A stretch of 5,582 bases of DNA from Acidimicrobiia bacterium (GTDB lineage: Bacteria; Actinomycetota; Acidimicrobiia; IMCC26256; PALSA-555). Under the pieces are notes generated by a model. That model was not told the origin of the DNA, ran no database searches, and saw nothing but the letters and a program-made list of their open reading frames with translations. Made by a program: the position numbers and the translations under genes. Of this stretch, positions 1 through 5,582 are shown in pieces. Every line of letters starts with the position of its first letter. Position 1 is the stretch's first letter. The stretch covers positions 1-5,582 of the forward strand of contig JAFMJM010000168.1 in assembly GCA_017853455.1 (NCBI GenBank). Reading direction: 5' to 3'.

Positions 1-2719
1 CGTCGAGGTTGTGCTCGATCACGAGGACCGTGTTGCCGGTGTCGACGAGGCGCTGGAGCACGCCGAGCAGACGCCGGACGTCCTCGAAGTGCAGCCCGGT
101 CGTCGGCTCGTCGAGGATGTAGATCGTGCGGCCGGTCGAGCGCTTGCCGAGCTCGGCAGAGAGCTTGACCCGCTGGGCCTCGCCGCCCGAGAGCGTGGGC
201 GCTGGCTGGCCCAGCCGCACGTAGCCGAGTCCGACGTCGACCAGGGTCTGGAGGTGGCGGGCGATCGTGGGCTGGTTCTCGAAGAAGCCGAGCGCCTCCT
301 CGATCGACAGGTCGAGCACCTCCGCGATGTTCTTGCCCTTGAACGTGATGTCGAGGGTGTCGCGGTTGTAGCGCGCCCCCTTGCAGACCTCGCACGGGAC
401 GTAGACGTCGGGGAGGAAGTGCATCTCGATGCGGATGGTGCCGTCGCCCTGGCAGGCCTCGCAGCGACCACCCTTGACGTTGAACGAGAAGCGACCAGGC
501 AGGTAGCCCCGGACCTTGGCCTCCTGGGTGGACGCGAAGAGAGTGCGGATCTTGTCGAAGACCCCGGTGTAGGTGGCGGGGTTCGATCGCGGCGTGCGGC
601 CGATGGGCGACTGGTCGATGTTGATGACCTTGTCGAGGTGCTCGGCGCCCTCGACGGTCTTGTGCCGGCCGGGTACGTCGCGCGACCGGTAGATCCGCTG
701 CATCAGGGCCCGGAACAGGATGTCGTTGACGAGGGTCGACTTGCCGCTGCCGCTCACGCCCGTGACGGCGACGAAGCAGCCGAGGGGGAACGCGACGTCG
801 ATCCCGGTGAGGTTGTGCTCACGGGCGTCGCGGACGACCAGCCGGGCGTCGCCGGGCGGGCGCCGGTGCTCGGGCACCGCGACCTGCTCCTTGCCGGAGA
901 GGTAGCGGCCCGTCACGGAGTCCTTGGCCTTCAGGATGTCCTTCAGAGATCCCGACGCCACGACGGCACCGCCGTGCTCCCCCGCCCCGGGACCGATGTC
1001 GACGATGTGGTCGGCGATCCGGATGGTCTCCTCGTCGTGCTCGACCACGATCACGGTGTTGCCGAGGTCGCGAAGCCGGACGAGGGTGTCGATGAGACGC
1101 TCGTTGTCGCGCTGGTGCAGCCCGATCGACGGCTCGTCGAGGACGTAGAGCACACCCACCAGCCCGCTGCCGACCTGGGACGCCAACCGGATCCGCTGGG
1201 CCTCGCCACCGGCGAGGGTGCCCGACGACCGGTTGAGGTTGAGGTAGTCGAGGCCGACGTCGAGCAGGAAGCGGAGGCGCTCGTTGACCTCCTTGCAGAC
1301 CTGCTCGGCGATCATGCGGTCACGTTCCGACAGGTCGAGGGCGGCCATGAACTCGGCCGCCCGTCCGATCGACATGTCGCCGACCTCGTGGATGCTCTTG
1401 CCGCTGACGGTGACGGCGAGCGACGCCGGGCGGAGCCGGGCACCGGCGCACGCGGGGCACGGCACCTCGCGCATGTAGCCCTCGATCTGCTCCCGGGCCC
1501 GGTCGCTCTCAGCCTCGGTGTGGCGCCGCTCCAGCCACGGCACGACGCCCTCGAACGCCGTGTTGTAGGAGCGCTGCCGGCCGTACCGGTTGCGGTACCG
1601 GACGTGCACCTCCCGGGACCCGGTGCCGTGCAGGATGGCCGTCCGGGCCTTCTTGGGCAGCTTCTTCCAGGGGGTCGTCACCTCGAAGCCGAACTCGTCG
1701 GCCACCGAGTCGAGGATCCGGTCGAAGTAGCGGCTTCGGAACCCGCCCCACGGCGCGATGGCGCCCTCCGACAGGCTCAGGTCCTCGTCGGGGACGACCA
1801 GCTCGGGGTCGACCTCGAAGCGGGTGCCGAGGCCGTCGCAGCGCTCGCAGGCCCCGTACGGGGAGTTGAACGAGAAGTTCCGCGGTGCGAGCTCGTCGAA
1901 CGAGATCCCGCAGTGGCTGCACGCCAGGTGCTCGGAGAACGTGAGGATCTCCGGCTCGTCGCCGTCGGTGGGCTCGTCGTCGCGGGGGACGATCTCGATC
2001 TCGGCGACCCCCTCGGCGAGACGCAGGGCCGTCTCGAGGGAGTCGGTGAGGCGGCGCTCGATGCCGGCCCGGCGCACCAGGCGGTCGACCACGACCTCGA
2101 TGGTGTGCTGCTCGTAGCGGGCCAGCCGGGCGGCGTCGCCCCCGGAGACGAGGTCGGCCAGCTCGTGCGACTCTCCGTCGATCCGGACCCGGGAGAAGCC
2201 CTGGCCCGACAGCTCCTTGAACAGACCCTCGTACTCGCCCTTGCGCCCCCGCACCACCGGGGCCAGCACCTGGAACCGCGTGCCCTCGGGCAGGTCGAGG
2301 ATCCGGTCGACGATCTGTTGCGGGGTCTGGCGGGTGATCACCCGCCCGCACTCGGGGCAGTGCGGCACCCCGATCCGGGCGTAGAGGAGCCGGAGGTAGT
2401 CGGAGATCTCGGTGATCGTGCCGACCGTCGAACGCGGGTTGCGTGACGCCGACTTCTGATCGATGGAGATCGCCGGCGAGAGGCCCTCGATGAAGTCGAC
2501 GTCGGGCTTGTCCATCTGCCCCAGGAACTGGCGGGCGTAGGCCGAGAGCGACTCGACGTAACGGCGCTGACCCTCGGCGTAGATGGTGTCGAAGGCGAGC
2601 GACGACTTGCCCGAGCCCGACAGTCCGGTGAAGACGATGAGCCGGTCGCGGGGCAGGTCGAGGTCGACGTCCTTCAGGTTGTGCTCGCGAGCACCCCGGA
2701 CCCTGATCGTCTCCGCCAC
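1..2719 (-). CDS. uvrA: UvrA, excinuclease ABC subunit A (3' end cut by the window edge)
   Basis: UvrA is the cytoplasmic ATPase that dimerises, recognises helix-distorting DNA lesions and loads UvrB in nucleotide excision repair. I translated 906 codons from GTG at 2719 to the left edge with no internal stop. It has two ABC ATPase halves. The first has a Walker A at residues 32-39 (GLSGSGKS, K38), an ABC signature at 502-506 that reads LAGGE instead of the usual LSGGE, and a Walker B with D528-E529. The second has a Walker A at 654-662 (K660), the signature LSGGE at 843-847, and a Walker B with D870-E871. Zinc modules are C267-x2-C270-x20-C291-x2-C294 and C753-x2-C756-x19-C776-x2-C779, the same spacing as E. 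coli UvrA. Extra CxxC pairs occur at 121/124 and 421/424. The sequence stops at the EHNLD H-loop region, after which E. coli UvrA has 47 more residues. The GTG start places the protein directly before the conserved VRGAREHNL. No promoter-like hexamer precedes it, so it is probably co-transcribed with uvrB, 29 bases upstream. Confidence 0.98.
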   Translation of the reverse strand, partial: MAETIRVRGAREHNLKDVDLDLPRDRLIVFTGLSGSGKSSLAFDTIYAEGQRRYVESLSAYARQFLGQMDKPDVDFIEGLSPAISIDQKSASRNPRSTVGTITEISDYLRLLYARIGVPHCPECGRVITRQTPQQIVDRILDLPEGTRFQVLAPVVRGRKGEYEGLFKELSGQGFSRVRIDGESHELADLVSGGDAARLARYEQHTIEVVVDRLVRRAGIERRLTDSLETALRLAEGVAEIEIVPRDDEPTDGDEPEILTFSEHLACSHCGISFDELAPRNFSFNSPYGACERCDGLGTRFEVDPELVVPDEDLSLSEGAIAPWGGFRSRYFDRILDSVADEFGFEVTTPWKKLPKKARTAILHGTGSREVHVRYRNRYGRQRSYNTAFEGVVPWLERRHTEAESDRAREQIEGYMREVPCPACAGARLRPASLAVTVSGKSIHEVGDMSIGRAAEFMAALDLSERDRMIAEQVCKEVNERLRFLLDVGLDYLNLNRSSGTLAGGEAQRIRLASQVGSGLVGVLYVLDEPSIGLHQRDNERLIDTLVRLRDLGNTVIVVEHDEETIRIADHIVDIGPGAGEHGGAVVASGSLKDILKAKDSVTGRYLSGKEQVAVPEHRRPPGDARLVVRDAREHNLTGIDVAFPLGCFVAVTGVSGSGKSTLVNDILFRALMQRIYRSRDVPGRHKTVEGAEHLDKVINIDQSPIGRTPRSNPATYTGVFDKIRTLFASTQEAKVRGYLPGRFSFNVKGGRCEACQGDGTIRIEMHFLPDVYVPCEVCKGARYNRDTLDITFKGKNIAEVLDLSIEEALGFFENQPTIARHLQTLVDVGLGYVRLGQPAPTLSGGEAQRVKLSAELGKRSTGRTIYILDEPTTGLHFEDVRRLLGVLQRLVDTGNTVLVIEHNLD

Positions 2720-2721
2720 GG

Positions 2722-2725
2722 CTCC
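2722..2725 (-). promoter_or_regulatory. Weak candidate ribosome-binding site of uvrA
   Basis: The minus strand reads GGAG followed by only two bases before the GTG at 2719, closer than the usual 5-9 base spacing. No better Shine-Dalgarno site lies in the 29-base uvrB-uvrA gap. The only other in-frame start nearby is TTG at 2752-2750, which overlaps the uvrB stop as TTGA and would add 11 residues not expected from the family. Translational coupling to uvrB may matter more than this site. Confidence 0.25.
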
Positions 2726-2748
2726 GCAGGGTACCGGCGGAGCGGACC

Positions 2749-4788
2749 TCAACCGGCCGCTCGGAGCTCCCGCTTCAACTCGGTGATCTCGTCGCGGAGG
2801 CGGGCGGCCTCCTCGAAGCGGAGCTCCTTGGCGGCCTCGTGCATCTCGTCCTCGAGCGACCGGATGAGTCGGCCGAGCTCCTCGGGGGCGACGCCGGCGA
2901 GGTCGAAGACGGCCGAGCCCTTGGCCCGGGAACCCCGGCTGCCGCTCCCCCGGCCGCGGCCCGCCGGAGCGTCGTCGCCGTCGTCGGCCCGCGCCCGGAC
3001 CATCTCCATGATGTCGGTGACCTTCTTGCGGACGGTCTGCGGATCGATGCCGTGCTCGGTGTTGTAGGCCATCTGGAGCATCCGCCGGCGCTGGGTCTCC
3101 GAGATGGCCCGGCGCATGGAGTCGGTGACCTGGTCGGCGTACATCACGACCTGCCCGTCGACGTTGCGGGCTGCCCGACCGATCATCTGCACGAGGGAGG
3201 TCTCCGAGCGCAGGAAGCCCTCCTTGTCGGCGTCGAGGATCGCCACCAGCGACACCTCAGGAAGGTCGAGGCCCTCGCGCAGCAGGTTGATGCCCACGAG
3301 CACGTCGAACTCGCCGAGCCGCAACGACCGGAGAATGTCGACCCGCTCGAGGGTGTCGACGTCGGAGTGCAGGTACCGGACCCGGACGCCCGACTCCAGC
3401 AGGTAGTCGGTGAGGTCCTCGGCCATCTTCTTGGTCAGGGTCGTCACCAGGACCCGTTGCTCGCGCTCCTCCCGACCCCGGATCTCGGCCAGGAGGTCGT
3501 CGATCTGGCCCTTGGTGGGCCGGACGACCACCTCGGGGTCGATGAGACCCGTGGGGCGGACGATCTGCTCGACGATCCGGGTGGAATGCTCGAGCTCGTA
3601 GGGCCCGGGGGTCGCCGAGAGGAAGACCACCTGGCCGACCTTCTCGACGAACTCGTCGAAGCGCAGGGGCCGGTTGTCCATCGCCGAGGGGAGCCGGAAG
3701 CCGTGCTCGACCAGGGTCTCCTTGCGGGAGCGGTCGCCCTCGAACTGGCCCCGCAGCTGGGGCACCGTGACGTGCGACTCGTCGAGGACGACGACGACGT
3801 CCTTCGGGAAGTAGTCGAGCAGGGTGTACGGCATCTCCCCGGGCTTGCGCCCGTCGAGGTGCCGGGAGTAGTTCTCGATGCCCGAGCACACCCCGATCTC
3901 ACGCAGCATCTCGAGGTCGTAGGTGGTGCGCATCCGGAGCCGTTGGGCCTCGAGCAGCTTGCCCCGGGTCTCGAACAGCGCCAGTTGCTCCGCCAGTTCG
4001 GCCTCGATGCCCTCGATGGCGGTGCCCATCCGCTCGCGTGAGGTCACGTAGTGCGACGCCGGGAACAGCACCAGCCGCTCGAGCTCCTCGACGACCTCGC
4101 CCGTGAGCGGGTCGACGCTCACCACCCGCTCCACCTCGTCGCCGAACATCTGGAGCCGCACCGCGTGCTCCTCGTAGGCCGAGAAGATCTCGATGGTGTC
4201 GCCGCGCACCCGGAACTTGTTGCGGGCGAAGGTGTAGTCGTTGCGTTCATACTGCAGCTCCACCAGCCGGGCCAGGATGCTGCGCTGGTCGCGCTCCTCC
4301 CCCACCTCCACGACCAGGCACTGCTGCTCGTACTCGTCGGGGGCGCCGAGCCCGTAGATCGCCGAGACCGACGCCACGACGATGACGTCGCGCCGGCTCA
4401 TGATGGCGCTGGTCGCCGAATGCCGGAGCCGGTCGATCTCGTCGTTGATCGACGAGTCCTTCTCGATGTAGGTGTCGGTCGTCGGCAGGTACGCCTCGGG
4501 TTGGTAGTAGTCGTAGTACGAGACGAAGTACTCGACCCGGTTCTTCGGGAACAGCTCCCGGAACTCGCTGGCGAGCTGCGCGGCGAGGCTCTTGTTGGGG
4601 GCGAGGACGATCGTCGGTCGCTGCACCGCCTCGATCACCCCGGCGATGGTGAACGACTTGCCCGATCCCGTGATGCCGAGCAACGTCTGGAAGCGCTCTC
4701 CCGAGCGGAGGCCGTCGGCGAGGGCGGCGATGGCCGCCGGCTGGTCGCCCGCCGGCGCGAACTCGGAGACCATCTGCAGCGGCGGCAC
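2749..4788 (-). CDS. uvrB: UvrB, excinuclease ABC subunit B
   Basis: UvrB receives damaged DNA from UvrA, verifies the lesion with its beta-hairpin and limited helicase activity, and recruits UvrC for incision. The 679-residue product is full length (E. coli UvrB is 673). Helicase motif I is GITGSGKS at 38-45 (K44). The tyrosine-rich beta-hairpin follows at about 90-116, with Y91, Y92, Y94 and Y95. Motif II is DESH at 336-339, motif III SAT at 391-393, motif [14 protein letters not shown] at 499-511, and motif [11 protein letters not shown] at 534-542. A Gly/Arg/Ser-rich linker (about 601-624) leads to the C-terminal UVR domain (about 637-677), which contacts UvrC or UvrA. The start is GTG, with an in-frame TAG 12 bases upstream, so the protein cannot begin much earlier. 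ATG at codon 6 is an alternative but would cut into the usual N-terminus. No convincing ribosome-binding site is present. It lies between coaE and uvrA on the same strand. Confidence 0.99.
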   Translation of the reverse strand: MPPLQMVSEFAPAGDQPAAIAALADGLRSGERFQTLLGITGSGKSFTIAGVIEAVQRPTIVLAPNKSLAAQLASEFRELFPKNRVEYFVSYYDYYQPEAYLPTTDTYIEKDSSINDEIDRLRHSATSAIMSRRDVIVVASVSAIYGLGAPDEYEQQCLVVEVGEERDQRSILARLVELQYERNDYTFARNKFRVRGDTIEIFSAYEEHAVRLQMFGDEVERVVSVDPLTGEVVEELERLVLFPASHYVTSRERMGTAIEGIEAELAEQLALFETRGKLLEAQRLRMRTTYDLEMLREIGVCSGIENYSRHLDGRKPGEMPYTLLDYFPKDVVVVLDESHVTVPQLRGQFEGDRSRKETLVEHGFRLPSAMDNRPLRFDEFVEKVGQVVFLSATPGPYELEHSTRIVEQIVRPTGLIDPEVVVRPTKGQIDDLLAEIRGREEREQRVLVTTLTKKMAEDLTDYLLESGVRVRYLHSDVDTLERVDILRSLRLGEFDVLVGINLLREGLDLPEVSLVAILDADKEGFLRSETSLVQMIGRAARNVDGQVVMYADQVTDSMRRAISETQRRRMLQMAYNTEHGIDPQTVRKKVTDIMEMVRARADDGDDAPAGRGRGSGSRGSRAKGSAVFDLAGVAPEELGRLIRSLEDEMHEAAKELRFEEAARLRDEITELKRELRAAG

Positions 4789-4794
4789 GCCCCG

Positions 4795-4800
4795 ATGCTA
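4795..4800 (-). promoter_or_regulatory. Candidate -10 element of a leaderless uvrB promoter
   Basis: The minus strand reads TAGCAT, fitting the actinobacterial TANNNT -10 pattern. It occupies exactly -12 to -7 relative to the GTG at 4788, so transcription would start at or next to the first base of the start codon. The missing Shine-Dalgarno sequence agrees with a leaderless mRNA. No TTGACA-like -35 is visible at 16-18 bases spacing; that position falls in the inverted repeat at 4817-4867. Upstream of an 8-base spacer the strand reads TGCCGGGTG, whose last four bases match the mycobacterial RecA-independent damage promoter motif (TGTCRGTG-N8-TANNNT), but only 4 of 8 positions agree overall. 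Confidence 0.5.
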
Positions 4801-4816
4801 CGGCGCCCCACCCGGC

Positions 4817-4867
4817 AGCGTTCGTTCGTTCGTCGTGCCCCCTGGCACGGACGATCGAACAAACGCT
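4817..4867. repeat. Long imperfect inverted repeat (hairpin) between coaE and uvrB
   Basis: The left arm at 4817-4839 and the right arm at 4844-4867 are near reverse complements around a 4-base loop (CCCT on plus, AGGG on minus). In RNA read in the gene direction the stem would have 21 Watson-Crick pairs, one U-G pair, one A-A mismatch and one bulged C. The last two bases of the coaE TAG stop (4868-4866) lie inside the stem. There is no T-run after the stem on either strand, so it is not a classical intrinsic terminator. It could be a U-less terminator for coaE, an mRNA-stabilising structure, a dispersed palindromic repeat, or an operator for uvrB, since it would span about -29 to -79 of the candidate uvrB promoter. 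The structure is seen directly; its role is open. Confidence 0.85.
4819..4832 (+). repeat. Short tandem repeat, CGTT x 3.5, in one hairpin arm
   Basis: The plus strand carries CGTTCGTTCGTTCG, a perfect 4-base repeat, read as CGAACGAACGAACG in the gene direction. The opposite arm is not a perfect copy: it reads CGAACAAACG at 4856-4865, so the tandem pattern is broken there. The repeat could expand or contract by slippage. It sits at about -31 to -44 of the candidate uvrB promoter. Confidence 0.8.
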
Positions 4868-5462
4868 AGGAGCGGGTGGTGAGGGAGGACCAGATCTCGT
4901 CGACCTGGGCCTCGAGGTGGGCGCGGTCGCCCGAGTTGTCGATCAGGTGCGTGGCGATCGCCCGGCGCTGCTCGTCGGTCGCCTGCTTGGCCATGCGGGC
5001 CTCGGCGTCGGCCCGGGGCACCCCGCGGCCCTCGAGGCGCTCGAGCCGGAGCTCCCGAGGTGCCTCGACCACGATCACGAACTCGTACCCGCGGCTGGCG
5101 GCCGTCTCGGACTCGACCAGGAGGGGCACGTCGCAGACCACCACGGCGTCGTCGGGCGCCGCCTGCATGCGCCGCAGGAACTCCTCACCGACGGCCGGGT
5201 GCGTGATCTCGTTGAGGGCCGCCGTCCCCTCCTCGGTGGCGAACGCGAGCTCGGCGAGGCGGGCCCGGTCGAGGCGGCCGTCGGGTCCGACGACCTCGGG
5301 GCCGAACCGCTCGACCAGCGCGGCGAACGCGGGCTGTCCGGGCTCCACGACGTCTCGGGCGACCTGGTCGGCGTCGACGATCACGGCGCCCCGCTCGGCG
5401 AGGAGCGCCGCCACGGTCGACTTGCCGCTTCCGATCCCACCGGTCAGTCCCACGAGCAGCAC
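4866..5462 (-). CDS. coaE: Dephospho-CoA kinase
   Basis: CoaE phosphorylates the 3'-hydroxyl of the ribose of dephospho-CoA with ATP to give coenzyme A, the final step of CoA synthesis in the cytoplasm. The 198-residue product has the usual bacterial length. The P-loop is GGIGSGKS at 8-15 (K14). The conserved DAD follows at 30-32, then LNEITHP at 83-89, VCDVPLLVES at 109-118 (the family's D-x-P-L-L-x-E motif), the R-x3-Q lid segment around R156-Q160, and IDNSGD at 174-179. There is no C-terminal GrpB-like domain, unlike the roughly 400-residue mycobacterial CoaE. The GTG start is followed almost at once by the first beta-strand and the P-loop, and an in-frame TAG lies 12 bases upstream. GTG at codon 4 is the only close alternative and would trim the strand. 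Its stop falls in the hairpin that precedes uvrB. Confidence 0.97.
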   Translation of the reverse strand: MLLVGLTGGIGSGKSTVAALLAERGAVIVDADQVARDVVEPGQPAFAALVERFGPEVVGPDGRLDRARLAELAFATEEGTAALNEITHPAVGEEFLRRMQAAPDDAVVVCDVPLLVESETAASRGYEFVIVVEAPRELRLERLEGRGVPRADAEARMAKQATDEQRRAIATHLIDNSGDRAHLEAQVDEIWSSLTTRS

Positions 5463-5582
5463 GGGCCGAATCTAGCGCCGTGGGGAATCGCGAGATTGTG
5501 CTCGAGGTCGGTGACGTGGTGCCGATGTTCTTCTCGGCAAGGGCGAACCGCGTACCTGCTCCCGGAACCGGGTGTTCACGAC
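5463..5582. other. Region upstream of coaE, no convincing gene
   Basis: Besides the coaE -10 candidate, these 120 bases hold a short palindrome, CCCGG-AA-CCGGG, at 5561-5572, and a 6-base stem (5520-5525 with 5534-5539, 8-base loop) with no T-run. The minus-strand frames show no recognisable end of an upstream gene such as rpsA. On the plus strand a frame opens at GTG 5480 and stays open to the window edge (34 codons, beginning MGNREIVLEVGDVVP). It has no recognisable domain or ribosome-binding site, and third-position G+C is lower in its second half, so I do not call it a gene. Confidence 0.5.
5469..5474 (-). promoter_or_regulatory. Candidate -10 element of a leaderless coaE promoter
   Basis: The minus strand reads TAGATT, fitting TANNNT, at exactly -12 to -7 from the coaE GTG at 5462. 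As at uvrB, this predicts a transcript starting at the start codon. No Shine-Dalgarno-like sequence lies between the hexamer and the GTG (the spacer is CGGCCC), and no clear -35 is seen at 16-18 bases spacing. The first three bases of the hexamer double as an in-frame TAG stop. Confidence 0.45.

Noticed and set aside
11..2446. Very long plus-strand open frame (811 codons) opposite uvrA
   Set aside because: It is antisense to a clearly conserved uvrA. Long open antisense frames are expected in G+C-rich genes because stop codons are rare there, and its protein is a low-complexity mix of D, E, V, L, R and G with no recognisable domain.
2839..4041. Plus-strand open frame of 400 codons opposite uvrB
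   Set aside because: It is a mirror of the uvrB coding bias, with no domain, no ribosome-binding site and the same composition artefact. The antisense frame at 4051-4869 is rejected for the same reason.
4809..4817. RecA-independent (PafBC-type) damage promoter motif before the uvrB -10
   Set aside because: The spacing to TAGCAT is right, but only 4 of the 8 consensus bases match, which is too weak to call.
4817..4867. Classical Rho-independent terminator for coaE
   Set aside because: The stem is strong, but no T-run follows on either strand, so I list it only as a hairpin of unknown role.
5563..5579. GAAC and GTTC half-sites near the right edge, possible LexA box
   Set aside because: The halves are separated by 5 bases, not the 4 of the actinobacterial LexA consensus, and the site is about 100 bases upstream of coaE, which is not a known SOS gene.
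5480..5582. Possible start of a divergent plus-strand gene at GTG 5480
   Set aside because: Only 34 codons are visible, with no ribosome-binding site, no TANNNT hexamer at -12 to -7, no recognised domain and mixed codon use. The sequence beyond the edge is needed.

Overview
The window is G+C-rich bacterial chromosomal DNA with codon third positions almost all G or C and GTG start codons on all three genes. The protein sequences and the coaE-uvrB linkage point to Actinomycetota. A non-mycobacterial lineage is likely, because CoaE is the plain short form and uvrA follows uvrB directly. The class cannot be fixed from the sequence alone; Acidimicrobiia is a guess.

All three genes lie on the minus strand and read right to left. 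From 5462 to 4866 is coaE, dephospho-CoA kinase, the last step of coenzyme A synthesis. A 77-base gap follows, holding a long imperfect hairpin that includes the last two bases of the coaE stop codon, and then a candidate uvrB promoter. From 4788 to 2749 is uvrB, the damage-verifying helicase-like subunit of nucleotide excision repair. After 29 bases comes uvrA, the damage-recognition ABC ATPase, from 2719 to the left edge. Its last roughly 50 residues are outside the window. The 120 bases right of coaE hold its candidate promoter and no convincing gene.

UvrA and UvrB work together: UvrA dimers find distorted DNA and load UvrB, which then recruits the UvrC nuclease (not in this window). The 29-base gap implies uvrB and uvrA are co-transcribed. 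CoaE has no mechanistic link to repair, but its linkage to uvrB is common in actinobacteria.

The most interesting DNA is non-coding. Both coaE and uvrB have a TANNNT hexamer at exactly -12 to -7 from their GTG start, with no convincing ribosome-binding site, as expected for leaderless transcripts. The hairpin upstream of uvrB would cover the -35 region of that promoter and is rich in GTTCG/CGAAC units, which resemble half-sites of the actinobacterial LexA box. I found no previously undescribed system: the genes are conserved housekeeping and repair genes.
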